From Cinnamomum chago (Eukaryota > Streptophyta > Magnoliopsida > Laurales > Lauraceae): a stretch of DNA of 64,000 nucleotides. This document shows, one piece after another, positions 1-11,800 of the stretch. The notes below the pieces were generated by a model that was given only the letters and a program-made list of their open reading frames with translations, ran no database searches and was not told where the DNA came from. A program made the position numbers and the translations under genes. Location: contig CP142451.1 of assembly GCA_038049695.1 (NCBI GenBank), positions 123,849,501 through 123,913,500 on the forward strand, given 5' to 3'. The first letter of the stretch is position 1; every line of letters starts with the position of its first letter.

Positions 1-475
1 CTTAACACCAACTTCTTCCCAACAGACTGGGGTCTTGCATCTCCTCCCGTACAGAGCCTCGAACGGTGCCATCTTGATGCTCGCATGGTAGCTGTTGTTG
101 TAGGCAAACTCGCAAAGCGGCAAGGAATCCTCCTAATTCTCCTTGAAGTCCAGGACACAGGCTCTCAACATGTCCTCTAGTGTTTGGTTGGTACGCTCGG
201 TCTGCCCGTCTGTCTGAGGATGATAAGCTGTGCTGAAACTCAACTTAGTGCCCAAGGCCTGCTGTAGACTCTCCCAGAAATGAGAAGTAAAACGCGGGTC
301 TCTGTCCGAAACAATCGAAGCTGGAACTCCGTGCAATGAGACGATCTTGTCCACATACAACTTAGCAAGGACGTCGAGTCCTGCCTTCATCAAAACTGGC
401 AAAAAGTGGGGTGACTTAGTCAGCCGATCCACAATCACCCAAATGCCATCGTGCCGTCTCCTGGTAGCTGGGAAT
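1..475 (-). mobile_element. Ty3/Gypsy chromovirus (Tekay/Del-like) integrase fragment, runs off left edge
   Basis: The minus strand encodes the C-terminal half of a chromovirus integrase core. Recognisable landmarks are [32 protein letters not shown], the [20 protein letters not shown] block, and, nearer the edge, a [11 protein letters not shown]-like stretch followed by [12 protein letters not shown]. These match the Tekay/Del lineage closely in character. The fragment starts abruptly where a different Gypsy integrase stops (next entry), so this is a chimera or an insertion boundary. It is a decayed fossil with at least one break. The rest of the element lies outside the window. Confidence 0.85.
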
Positions 476-1020
476 TGGGTCCCGTTGTCCGAGACCAAAG
501 CTCTTGGAATACCGAACCTCGTGATGATATTCTTCCACATGAAATTCTTGGAATCTTGTTCTGTGATGGAAGACAACGGTTCCACCTTGATCCATTTGGT
601 GAAATAGTTGGTGGCTACAATCAACCACCTCCTATTCCTTAGAGCTCAGTGAAGTGGTCCCACAATCTCCAGTCCCCATTGGGCGAATGGCCAAGGGCTG
701 GAGAATGGACTTAGATCTTGTGCTGGCTGATGAGGGAATGAGAGAATTTTTGACACTTCTCATATTTCTAACGTATACCTGCGCGTCCTTTTGCATATAT
801 GGCCACCAGTAGCCTTGACTGATAGCTTGGTATGCCAGTGATCTACCTCCAATATGGCTTCCGCAGATCCCTTCGTGTATTTCATAGAGGAAGTCCTTGA
901 CCCTGCTTGGATGAACACACTGGAGGTATGGGCCTCTGAATGACTTTCTGTATAGCCTGCCTTCGGGAGATAACCAGAACCGGGCTGCTTTGAGTCTGAT
1001 TCGGTGAGCCTCACTTCTGT
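476..1020 (-). pseudogene. Tat-lineage integrase: zinc-binding region and first part of catalytic core
   Basis: The minus strand near 480-630 encodes [10 protein letters not shown], then [16 protein letters not shown], which is the catalytic-core signature of Tat/Athila-type integrases. Farther upstream, around 760-1020, the minus strand shows remnants of the HHCC zinc-binding region. The core stops where the chromovirus-type integrase begins, so only part of the domain is of Tat origin. It is a fossil. Confidence 0.7.
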
Positions 1021-1399
1021 CCTCGGGAAGCTAGTCGTCCTTCAAGTAAGATATGATCGGGTCCATCCAGCTCGGGCCGAGATTGAGGCATAGGACTTCC
1101 CGAGGTGGATGGAGCTCTATACCGGGCATCGCCAACGATCCTACTTCAATGTTTCTTCTCCTTCCTGCTTCGACAGCAGAGGCTAAGTTAGCAAGGGCGT
1201 CGGCGTGAGAATTTCACTCTCTCCCTATCTGCCTGATCTCGGTTGTCTGGAACTGAAAGAGCATCTTTTTTGCAAGGGCTAGATAGGTGGTCATCCTGTC
1301 GTCGCGAGCTTGGTAGTCTCCAGTTAGCTGGTTCGCCACCAGCTGTGAATCACTGAAGACCACTAGTTGTTGAGCTCCGAGGATCTTGGCGCTGTTTAG

Positions 1400-1830
1400 T
1401 CATGCTAGTAGGGCTTCATACTCAACTTCATAGTTTGACGCCTTAAAATCCAGGGTCAGAGCCTGCTCGATGACCAGTCCTTCTGGTGACTGGAAGACAA
1501 CTCCGGTGCTAGCTCTTCTTGAAGTTGAGGATCCGTCAACAAAGACTCTCCAGGCCGAGGCAAGGCATTGATTCTGAGATGAGCCATCAGTCTCCGTGAC
1601 TGCTTCCTCATGCCCTATGCCCCCCAGTTCAGTGCTGAGCTGGGTTAGCGCCGAACTCGAAGAGAACTCCACAATGAAATCTGCTAATACTTGGGCCTTG
1701 ATCACTGTCCTGGGCTGATACTGAATATCATATTGTCTCAGTTCGACGGCCCACCTGGAGATTCTTCCTGAAAAGTCAGCATTTTTGAAAACAGATTTAA
1801 GTGGGTGTTCCGTAAAAACCACTATAGTGT
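1400..1830 (-). pseudogene. Tat-lineage RNase H and additional archaeal-type RNase H domains
   Basis: The minus strand encodes the end of the first RNase H/connection region (TEHPLKSVF, then ISRWAVELRQYDIQY and ADFIVEF). A second RNase H-like start follows (WRVFVDGSSTSRRASTGVV, then EYEALLA). The presence of this second domain is a known hallmark of the Tat clade and is the main reason for the lineage call. It is a fossil fragment. Confidence 0.8.
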
Positions 1831-3082
1831 GAGTTTGAAAATAGTGGGAGAGCTTGCGCGAGGCTTCTCTAAAGGTAAATATCTGGTCTCGGCATTAAAG
1901 AGGGTTTTGCTCGTATAATAAATTGGATTTTGCATCTTGTCTTCCTCTCTGACGAGGACCGAGCTCACTGCATGATCTGAGACCGCTAAATACAAGTACA
2001 ATGTTTCTCCATGTTTTGGAGTTGAGAGTAGGGGTGAAGAGAGATAGGCCTTGAGCTCCTATAAGGCCCGGTCACATTCCAGAGTCCATTGAAATTTTAA
2101 GTTTTTTCTAAGAAGCTGAAAGAAAGGCCGGTACTTATCTGAGGATCTGCTGATAAAGCGATTCAGTGCGGCAGTCATGCCAGTAAGCTTCTAGACTTCT
2201 TTCGCAGTGGTTGAACTCTACACTCTGAGGATAGCTGATATCTGATCTGGATTCGCCTCAATCCCTTTGCGCGTAACCAAGTTTCGGAACCGACACCGAA
2301 GGCTTACTTAGAAGCATTGAGTTTGAGCTTGAACCTCTTCAGGGTGTCGAAAACTTGAGCCAAGTCTTTCAAATGATCATGTGCCTATTTGGGCTTGACG
2401 ACCATGTCGTCGATGTAGACTTCGATGGTCTTGCCGAGCTGTGCCTAGAACATCTTGGTGACGAGCCGTTGATAAGTCGCTCCCGCGTTCTTCAACCCAA
2501 ACGGCATTACTTTATAGCAGTAGGTGCCTCTGAGTGTTATGAATGCGGTCTTCTCTTCATCTGGCCCATACATTGGTATCGATGATAGCCGCAGTAGGCG
2601 TCGGGGAAGCTCATTCTGTCATGTCCAGTGGTGGCGTCGATTATCTAATCAATCTTCGGGAGAGGGAAGCTGTCCTTGGGGTAGGCTTTGTTGAGGTTAG
2701 TGAAGTCGACGCATACTCTCCATTTGCCCGTTTTCTTCTTGACCACCACCATGTTAGCTAGCCAGACCGGGTACTGAACTTCTCAGATCACCTCGGCTTC
2801 CAGCAGCTTGTCCACCTCCTTGATCACGACCTCTGTCTGTGGTACCCCAGCTCAGTGAGCTCTTTGCATTATTGGCTTGTGGCTAGGGTCCACATTCAAC
2901 TTGTGGCATATGACCTCGGGGTCGACGCCAGGCATCTCGTAGGGCATCCAGGTGAAGACTTCTCTGTTCTGCATCAAGAAATCGACCAATCCTAACCTAT
3001 ATGGCTCAGTAAACTGGCTTCCGAGCAGAAAGAATTGTTCCGGATCGTTTGGGTCGATTCTGATCTCGATCAAATCTTTCAC
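1831..3082 (-). pseudogene. Tat-lineage reverse transcriptase (decayed)
   Basis: The minus strand at about 2394-2421 reads through a YIDDMVVK catalytic motif, the YxDD box of retroelement reverse transcriptases. The segment at 2852-3082 encodes the usual lead-in to the domain (FLMQNREVFTWMPYEMPGVD, then VICHKLNVDP). The region contains multiple breaks and is a fossil. Confidence 0.82.
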
Positions 3083-3130
3083 GCTCTTCGTCTCCGGGTC
3101 TCAGCCGCCCTCATCCAACTCCTTCTCCAT

Positions 3131-3607
3131 CTAGGCCATGTTGACCTGCTTGGGCTCTCTCTCCCCGAACACTACAGCCATCAGGCACCGCTTGGCCGTC
3201 TGCTGGTCTCCTTTGACCGTAACTATCTCTTCCTTGCCATTTCTTCCTTCCAATGAGATTACTTCCATGCTATGGAGCCATGTCCTGCCCATTATAGCGT
3301 TGTAGGGCAATGGCGCGTCAACCACCAAAAAATCTGCCATCACGGAAGTTCCACCAACTTGGACTCTGAGGATCACTCTCCCTTTGGGGTACACCAACTT
3401 GGCGCTAAAGCCTATCAGAGGAGCCCGAGCCTCTTGTAGGTCCTTTTCTGAAAGGCCCATCCTCTTGAAGCAATCAAAATAGAGGACCTCGGATGAACTG
3501 CCAGGGTCGACGAGGATCCTCTGTACTGTGCAATCCTTCAGCTTCAGGGTGACAATGAGCGGGTCGTTATGAGGGAGCTGGACCCCTTCTAAATCTTTAT
3601 CTAACAA
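3131..3607 (-). pseudogene. Tat-lineage aspartic protease region
   Basis: The minus strand holds an open stretch with LVDPGSSSEVLYFDCFKRMG, a variant of the retropepsin D-T/S-G active site, and then YNAIMGRTWLH, the usual second conserved block. The active-site neighbourhood differs from the classical DTGSS. It lies between gag and reverse transcriptase, as expected for this lineage. It is part of a broken element. Confidence 0.82.
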
Positions 3608-5309
3608 CCAGATCTTGGACCGCTCTCACTTGGCCCTTTGGGGGCCGATTCGAGTTCGGCCGCCATCACTCTTCGGTTCTGCTTGTGATATGCACAGAAC
3701 CTGCTCTGATCTCGGGCAGACGGGTCTCCCCTCATGGGTTGTGGCCAGCTGAAGAACGGCTTCGACTTGATCTTATTCATGATCTTGTAAATGGGCACCT
3801 TGAAAATGGTGTTGACAACTCTGTAGGGGTCGGCGGACAGCCTAGGCTTCTTGCTGCCTGTCGAGGTGGATGCTGGGGCCTTCGCCGAACTGGCGGGCAC
3901 CCAGCGTTTGTCCGGCTCGTCCCTTCGGAACGATCCCTTGTCCTTCTTCGAGGATTTTCCATCTTGGTCTCTCTCCGCGACTTCGAAGCTTTCCCGAGCT
4001 CGGATCTGGTCGTCCTCCTAGGCAATGTAGCGGTTCACTTTGGCCATCAGTGCTGCCATGGATGTCACAAGGTTTTTGGCCAGGTCTTTGCTAAGATCAT
4101 TGTCTGGCAGCAAAGCATTCTGAAAGGCGAAGATTGCTACTTCGTCTTTGGAGTTTTCAATCTCGCTGTAGATTGTCCAGAATCTCTTGGAGAACCGGGT
4201 GATGTTCTCCTCTCGCTTCATCTTCAGGGCCATTATGCCTGCATCTGTCTTTGGCATGACTCTGTAGGCCTGAAACTTCTTCATGAAGGACTACTGGAGT
4301 TGTTGCCAACTTGAGATAGACCCCTCTGGGAGTGAACAGAACCACTTTAGGGGGAGGTCAACCAAACTGGAGGAGAAGACTCAACAGCTCAAATGACCTT
4401 CGTCCCCCCAAACAGACATCCTTTGGGAGTAGTGTCGAAGGTGCGCGGCTGGATCTGAGGTCCCGTCGTTAGTAACGAACCTCGGAATAGTGAACTTCCT
4501 TGGAAGGGGATAACTCCTGATGTCGTCAGAAAAAGGGGACGCGCCGAGATCAACAGACTCGCAGGCATCCCGCTGGTCTCGGGTGAGACCGGCCACCTCC
4601 AAGTTATGCTGGACTGTCTGCCCGATGCACTCGTCGAGCCACTTAGGGTTGTCATATCTGTCCTCTGGAATGGTTTTTGACGCCCTCCTTGAATGGCCAC
4701 GACTGGTGCTTGAGCCTTCATCGCGAGCTCAATCAAGCCTCTTCTCGTTCAGATGAGTTCTCAGATCCCTCTCGGGAGGAGCAGTCTGCCTGCTACGAGA
4801 AACCTTCTCCTCGCCGCGTCGCCGTGAGTGCTAACTGGACGAACCCACTGCTCTCTCCAGTTGCTGCTGGAGCTGAAAGATCAAAGCGCCTTTCTCCCGG
4901 ATGGTGTCATTCTGTGCTCGAATCCCCTCAAGGGTAGGATCAAAGTCTTTATCAAGGTTATGATCTTCACTTCCATTGTCCTCATGATGATCGGAGAGAA
5001 CTGGCATGTAAACTACTGGGGAGTTACTCCGTGGTGGAACTTGATCCAGCAGAGGAGCCTGGTCCAGCAGAGGATCTCTCTAGACTGCTGTCGAGGGTCT
5101 CCTCGCCGGAGAGACGCTGTTATTACCCTCGAAATTGACTCCGAGCGAAGATTATACTCCTGGACGTTGATTAGGATGAAACGACATTCATCGTAGTCGT
5201 CTGCAACATTTTTCTTCTCAACCCTCTTCTTGGCAGGAAGGATGACAGAGGACGGTCCTGTTCGTCGCGTTTTGGATGTTTCTTCGCCTTTCGTGGCTCT
5301 CTTAGTCAT
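3601..5309 (-). pseudogene. Tat-lineage gag region (decayed)
   Basis: Minus-strand segments resemble Tat gag. One is PLPRKFTIPRFVTNDGTSDP followed by HLRHYSQRMSVWG; another is the MALKMKREENITRFSKRFW block about 100 codons later. The N-terminal part (5013-5309) is basic and begins close to the primer-binding site, as expected. The region has several breaks and is a fossil. Confidence 0.75.
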
Positions 5310-5340
5310 GGTGTCAGGAAAGGCTTTGATCTTCGCTTTC

Positions 5341-5356
5341 CCACAGACGGCGCCAA
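5341..5356 (-). other. Primer-binding site of the Tat element
   Basis: On the minus strand this reads TTGGCGCCGTCTGTGG, a primer-binding sequence commonly found directly after the 5' LTR of plant Tat/Athila-type Gypsy elements. It abuts the inferred LTR edge at 5358. Confidence 0.75.
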
Positions 5357-5357
5357 T

Positions 5358-6169
5358 TGTAAATGCAGAAAATATAACTCACAAGATTAAGGGGAGCCTT
5401 TGAGGACTTATCCAATCGACTATGGAGAACTATCCGCTTCAAAGACCTGAAAGGGAAGAAAGAACAGTCAAAGGACCCTGGCTGTGGGCAGTGCAGGGCT
5501 CTCCGATGCCTAAGTTAGTGCAGGGACAAAGGTCGGAGAAGAAGAAAGGCAGAGTAACGACTAGGAAATTGCATGCAAGTGTGCGTACCTAGTTTTTTGG
5601 TGGTATACCCTCTTATAAGAGAAAAGTCCTAGATGCCTGTTAGTAAGCCTAATGATTTGACTGCTAGGGTCTCATTAACCCATAGAGTAATTAATGAGGA
5701 TCCATCATAGTCCACATTGAATTAAATGATGGTCCGATCAACCCATACTGCATTAAATGCTAGTCACATTGGGCCTGATCTCGCCTTGACCTGTTGGCAG
5801 CTAAGGTCCCATCGAATCCTTACTTGGGCCCTGTCCTGATATGGCTGCAGCCACTGGATGTGGCTATTAAAGATTTGATGATGATGGACGGCTAGATGGT
5901 GTCGCTGTCCCATCAGCGCGTGCCTGCATCCTACCACGTGTCCTTAGATGAGACGTGGCTGTTAGTGCCTGTCTGGTTAGCAGCCTGCCACCTCGGCCGC
6001 AGCAGAGATGCGTGACTCGACGAGGCACGTGGCCGAGATCGTGACGATCAGTGCTGGTCTCAGCAAGCGTACCAGTATTCGTACCGAGACGCGCATAACC
6101 GAGATGGAGCACATGAGCTGGCGTTGTTGCTGGCCTTAGCGTAACTTGCACATTAAGGATTGCCCCACA
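5358..6169 (-). repeat. LTR of the Tat-lineage element (5' LTR in element orientation)
   Basis: The inner edge is fixed by the adjacent primer-binding site and a terminal TG (plus strand) reading CA on the element strand. The outer edge at CCCCACA gives a TG start on the element strand. The outer edge is supported independently, because homology between the two copies of the anonymous segment (6170 onward versus 29158 onward) starts immediately beyond it. Length is about 812 bp. The partner LTR is not in the window, so divergence cannot be measured. Confidence 0.65.
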
Positions 6170-8869
6170 CACTATGTGTATATACTTTTGTTTTGACAAA
6201 ATGATTGTACAAGGTTATCATATTATGTCATCAAATAAGGTTGAATCAAATCTAAACGTGGGGTTCCACCTTTCAAACATTAATTCCCAAAGTTTTGGCC
6301 CCACCATATTTATCTAAGGCACACTCTAGCTCTTCCCAAAGCCAAATTAATCATTGGATATGGAAAAAATGTTCATAAAACTTATTATTATTATTATATT
6401 ATTATTATTATTTTGCTAGGTTGGCCTACTGGAAAGGAGCCGGGAATACTATTAATTTGAAGGCTCGGGGATCAAGCCCTTGGCATGTGTGTGATACTAA
6501 GCTGCCAATACCACTCAATCATGATCTTGACAATACAAATTAAATTTTGTGTACACAACAGGACTCTTCTTTTAGTAATCTATATTATCCATTACATGTG
6601 CACTTTCCTTCCCCAAAGCCTTTGAGATTTGAGTCTATAAGAATTATATTCACAGATTGGTTCTAAAATAAAAACAAGATTTAGTGATGCTTTTCACATC
6701 TGTGCAATTCAATGGTTAATATTATTCCCAATGACATATATTTTGGTCAGATAACATGGATCCAAACCATTAGTTATGAATAAACTGACGGACTGAATCC
6801 ATGTTATGTTGACTCTCTTATATAATGAATAGGGCTGAACAGAACCGGACCGCAGACCGGACCGGACCACAAAACCAGACCGGACCGGACCGGATTTGTG
6901 CTCCGGACCGGATTTGTGGTCTTTCCAGCACAAATCCGGTCCGGTCCGGACCAGATTTGAAAAACCGGTTAAATCCGGTCCGGTCCGGTCCAGACCTTTT
7001 AAAAACCAGTCCAGACCGGACCGGACCGGATTAATAATAATTTCTTTTTCTAATTTTTTTAATACAAAACTTTAAGTATATAAAATTCCTAAGTCAAATA
7101 CCCTAGTGAAATCAAAGATCTAGCTTCTTACATCTATAAAAAGAGGTAGGAAATGGGCTGAAAATGAAAAAATAAAATAAAAAGTTAGGGAAAAAAAAAA
7201 CAAACGAAACCGGTCCGGACCACTTAAGTGGTCCAGACCGGACCGTTTTGGACCGGTCCGGTCCTCTCATTTAAGCCAGACCGGAAATCCGGTCCGACCG
7301 GAAATCCGGTCCGACCGGATATGCGGTTGTGCAGCCCTAATAATGAAGATTTTGCTAAATATGTGGTTGAGCCATATTTTTTTTTTTTGAAAAAGTCGAA
7401 ACAAAACGATACTTGATGCCGTGAATCATGAACCCACAATGGCAAACACTGGTGGACACATATTTTCAATGGTTTGGATCCTCACAAAGTGGACCAAACA
7501 TGAAAGAATTTGATTGATGTATAAGATTGCGCCAACAATGTCATCTGTCATGTGATCACTTTTATGTTGGGACCAACTCTTATTGAAATATATTTGAGGA
7601 TATGTAATTGGAGTGGAGACATTCATTTTTTATGGTTCAAATCATGAATAGATGGTCCCATGGTGGAGTTCCACACATTCCACCGAGGACAAGCGTGTGG
7701 GAGACGCTCATGGGATTTGGACTCAACCGAAGGTCATTCCCGCATAGTGCGGATCTTGCCATCTTACGCACTGAACTTTGAGTCGAATGAGTGAAACTCC
7801 ACATTGGAGCCTACCTAGTGAGAATCTAAGTTGGTCAAAATGAGTGAGCCCATACATTTTATAGAAAATTCCCAAATTATACATAAACATGAGTTAGACC
7901 AGCCATAAGATTAATCACATCATTGTACGTGTGGTCAATCCTACGGTGGAACCAATTCTTATTGGAGTAACATCCAGAAACATCCCATTTACATTACGGA
8001 TGATCATTTTAGCAAATTTAGATTTTCGATAGGAGAGTGCCATTGTAGAGTTGCACTCCTTTAACTCAGGAATTCTTAAGTTGTGGACTGTGAGGAATCC
8101 TCTCAAGGCCGTTTGTATCACCGCCTTTTTGTGGAAACATCACAAAAATCGTGCTTTTTTAAAAAAGTTTTTCATAATTTGGAGTCAATGCTTTCCCATG
8201 AGGTAAAACATAAAAACCAATGTAATTTTTCTTGATGCAATGAAAATCAAATAGTCAATCTTACAGTGAGACTAACTCTTATTGCAATAAAATTAATTTG
8301 TAAATAAACCATATAGCGTGAAGGCCTTTCTGTCGAGCAATTTGAATTTCCAATAAGTTGGTCCTACAATGGAGTTCCACTCCTTTAACTCGCAATTTCA
8401 ATTTGAGCACTTCAATTTTTTTTTCCAACCATAACATGGGGTTGCCCAATTAGTTGGCAACCTTGGGCGTCACCTATCTACCCAGTGACCAATCCTTGGG
8501 TGTGTCATTCTTCTCACATTTATTGGCTCCTCTTCCTACATGTTTGGCCTACCTCCACTCATGTGAGCTCATCTTCCCACGTGTGTGGGCCTCCTTGAGT
8601 CCCAGCACCGGTGCATACCAGTTGTTGGTTCCAAATGGGACCCAACAGATCATGGGACATGGAGGATAGAAGATCCAAGAAGCTAGGCCATTCAAGATAT
8701 AAGATTTTACGTCAATCTATTTTCTTTAATCTCTTCGTCTGTAGTTGACAAGTTTTAACAGTTTGATATAAAAAAATAAAAATTAAGCCTCAAATTCCCA
8801 TAGTTTTGCGGCTTCTGCTTGTGCTATCAGCAACACTGATACGGCAAATGCATATCGAGTTTTAAGAAT
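6170..8869 (+). repeat. Anonymous duplicated segment, copy 1 (main part)
   Basis: This stretch aligns colinearly with 29158-34800 once private insertions are removed from each side. Matching anchors include AGGTTATCA at 6202 with its partner near 29200, GTAATTGGAGTGG near 7600 and 31350, and CATGTTTGGCCTACC near 8540 with its partner near 34355. Identity is moderate with many substitutions, so the duplication is old. No gene is recognised within it. It may be a dispersed repeat or a segmental duplication. It continues at 15308 after the nested LTR insertion. Confidence 0.8.
6830..7339. mobile_element. hAT-type MITE, 510 bp, with 8-bp target site duplication
   Basis: The element begins TAGGGCTGAACA and its other end, reverse complemented, begins TAGGGCTGCACA. 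It is flanked on both sides by the 8-bp direct repeat ATAATGAA (6822-6829 and 7340-7347). The paralogous segment at about 30055-30070 has the empty site with a single copy of the target. An 8-bp duplication plus TAGGG-type ends is diagnostic of the hAT superfamily. The interior is packed with CCGGACCGG/CCGGTCCGG blocks near both ends and an AT-rich centre, and it encodes no transposase. Confidence 0.93.
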
Positions 8870-11800
8870 TGTCATATCCCGGTCATACGGCAAATGCCTA
8901 GGGTAATCCTCGAGGTGTGGCACACATACTTCAGAATGTTGTACCTGTTTCTAGCCAAATACAACACACGAAGGAGAGAAAAATCGACTATTCCACATGC
9001 GAGTCTAGCTCACTAACACAAACGAATGACATTTAAATATAGCGGAAGTCGTAATTCATTTATAGAAGGTATCATTTCCCATTCAGTTCAGTGAAACATT
9101 TAAGTTTGATACAAAAGAAGTATAAACATTAGGTTACAAAAGAGGGATCAATGAAAGAACCCTATACATCTACAACAAAAGTATATTCAAAAGAATTACG
9201 TATGACCACACAAAAAGGAGCTAGTCACACGGACTATGATATCTTCAAAATGTAGCACGCACTCCGAGGGAGTAGAATCTAAGATTGCCCTTGTTCTAGC
9301 CACTCTTCTAATCCTATAGGTACCTCCTTGGTAACCTCCTTTCTCTCCGGGACATCTTTAGGACCGAGAGCTGCATCTGCGTCTGTGACACCAAATGTAG
9401 TATCTCAATACGACGATTTAGCAAGTGTAAGCAAAATAAGAGATCACATAATGTTACAAATTGAATTTAAGACAATTGAATCAGTAGATATCAATGATAA
9501 GTATCAACTACGCAAATTGTGCAAAAATTGAATAATTATGCTGGTGAAACAATTAATAAGAAAACATACTAATTTGGCTACTATTTTAAGCTCATCCTCT
9601 CAAAGAGAGCAAATCTAGTTGGGATGTCATCAGCTGCCTGCCAAAGGCTAACTGGCTACCTGATTTTGGAGTTACAATACTCCAGACGACTTACTGCAGT
9701 AGTCTCTAATAAATTAAACCAAGTTCAAACCCCATCGGGTATCACAAGGTTGAAGTTAAGTAGTGCCGACTCAATCGAATCAAAATAATAGAAATAATAA
9801 GTGGATTCGAGTGAGTTTGTATTTCAAACTGTCTATGATCAAAATCAATGCAATTCATATATCACAGTATACTTACTCAATCCACATTTTCAATAAATAC
9901 TGAATCGATATACAATACTTGAAGAATTATGGAAGAAATGGAGTAATTAGACCTCGAAGGATATTGATGATACAATAAATCTATTAATTATGATTGATAT
10001 ACAAAATGAAAGTGTAATTCAATATGAAGTGCAATAATTTAAGGAATCAAGGAATTTACTAGCCAATCTAGTCTAATCCTCTATTGTTTCCTCACCATCC
10101 AATTCGACGTACATTTAAGGAACTTTTACTTAGTGTCACATTTTAATAAAAGGTTCATTAAATTAATATCCATGGCATGGTGATAAAAACCTGACTTTTA
10201 GGGCTACTCAAGTTCCTAGGGTTTCAATTTGGCAACTAAGAGGTTAGGGTATCAATTCATGGCTCTAAGAGGGCTTTTGAAATAAATAAAAAAAATTAGA
10301 AATTTTGGGAGGCCGGTCAGCTGGCGGTGGCCTGGCAGTTAGCCGACTGTTCTGGTAACCGCCTGGTGACCACAGTTTCCTGACAGAAATGTCAGTTACT
10401 GGAAATGCAACCGTGGAGTTCGGCTAGCCGCCAGGGGTCAAGCGGCTAACCGCCTGGTGACCGCTTGTCCTGCGGCACTGCTTCTGAATTGTGCATTTTG
10501 CCAAATCTGAAGCTCTCTCTCTCTCTCTTCCCTCCATTTCCACACTTCTTCTCACATTAAACCTATAAAAATTGGGCCTCCTTGCTCCCATTTCCAACAT
10601 ATAATCATTCCATAAATTTAAATACATAAGGAGAGCCCAACCTTACATTTGTTAAACACTAAGAGTAATGGAGTAAAAGTTTCATTGAATCAATGGAAAT
10701 AATAAGATGTAAACCCATATTATGCTTATACTTGCCTCAATGTAGCTTTCCAACACCTCTTCTACACTCTTTGCTTAAGAACCCTAAACTCCTAAATATT
10801 CAAACCCTAGACACAAATACCCATCAAAACACTAATCAATGTCCATACATGTTTATAAGATGGTCTTTTGACTCTAATGCAACTAAAAAATTCAAAGGAA
10901 AAAGTGTTGACTCATACCTCAACAAGGAAATCCGAATTGAAGAAAATGGAAGATGATGGGGGTATTTCCTTGCTAACAAAAAAGAGAGGAAGATGAAGAA
11001 GATGAAGTTGAGTCCTTTCCAAGCCTCCAATGCAAATGCCAAGATCTCTTGATGATTAAAGGAAGGAAGAGAAGAAATGGAGAAGAAGAATAATAATAGA
11101 GAAAAGAGAGTGAATGAATGAAAAGAAAAGGGTAAAGTAACTTATTAAGGGTTAAGGATGTCCCTTTTTGCAAGAAAACCCACTAAAATTTCATATTTCT
11201 AATTTGAGTCAAATGGAGGTCCACTAGTTCAATGGTTGGTCAGTGTAACGCCCCAATTCCGGATACCGATAAAATCGTTCGGATACCCGAAGTTGGCGTG
11301 CTACTTCCCGGAAAATCCGAGAACTTCCAAGATCGTAGGCCCGCAGTGAGGTCCAATTTAAAACTTTTTGAACAATATACTATCAATGGTTAAGTTTGCG
11401 GAAGCATGACAATTAAAGCGGAAGCAATTGGTATCAATATATGTATTAAGTAAGAGTGGAACAGTGGTCAAGTTAAATGTATCAGTTGTTAATTAAAAGT
11501 TAATACATATTGGTTAGCTACCCGGCTCACCTACAAAATTTCTCTCAAAACCCAAAATAAAGAGAACTCTCAAAACCTTGGTAACTTGTCTCCGCCCTCC
11601 GGCTCGACATCTGGGTCGGCCGGGCCCCATCCGTAATCTCCAACGGTCGGCGCCTCTACCAGCGCTACTGCATCCTCAGGGATCTCTGGGTCAAAGCCTA
11701 AGCACCAAAGAAAGGTCAGATCTAAAAGATCTGGCAAGTCACAGCATACTACTAACATAGAACATATATATCAAATGAATAGAGACAAGTAAATAAATTA

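Larger units (their letters stand above)
476..5357 (-). mobile_element. Ty3/Gypsy Tat-lineage retrotransposon, internal gag-pol region (decayed)
   Basis: Read on the minus strand, the order is gag, protease, reverse transcriptase, RNase H, a second RNase H-like domain and the start of integrase. That is the layout of the Tat (Ogre/Retand-type) lineage of Ty3/Gypsy. The element is broken in many places (roughly ten or more breaks by eye) and is clearly not coding. The primer-binding site and one LTR follow at higher coordinates, which confirms the orientation. Its far end is replaced by a chromovirus integrase near position 475. Confidence 0.88.

Noticed and set aside
5867-6199. 110-residue minus-strand frame
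   Set aside because: It lies within the Gypsy LTR and has the low-information composition of a chance frame.
6825-7470. Open frames in both directions across the CCGG-rich region
   Set aside because: They are translations of a palindromic hAT MITE (Arg/Pro/Gly/Thr repeats), with no start context or motif.
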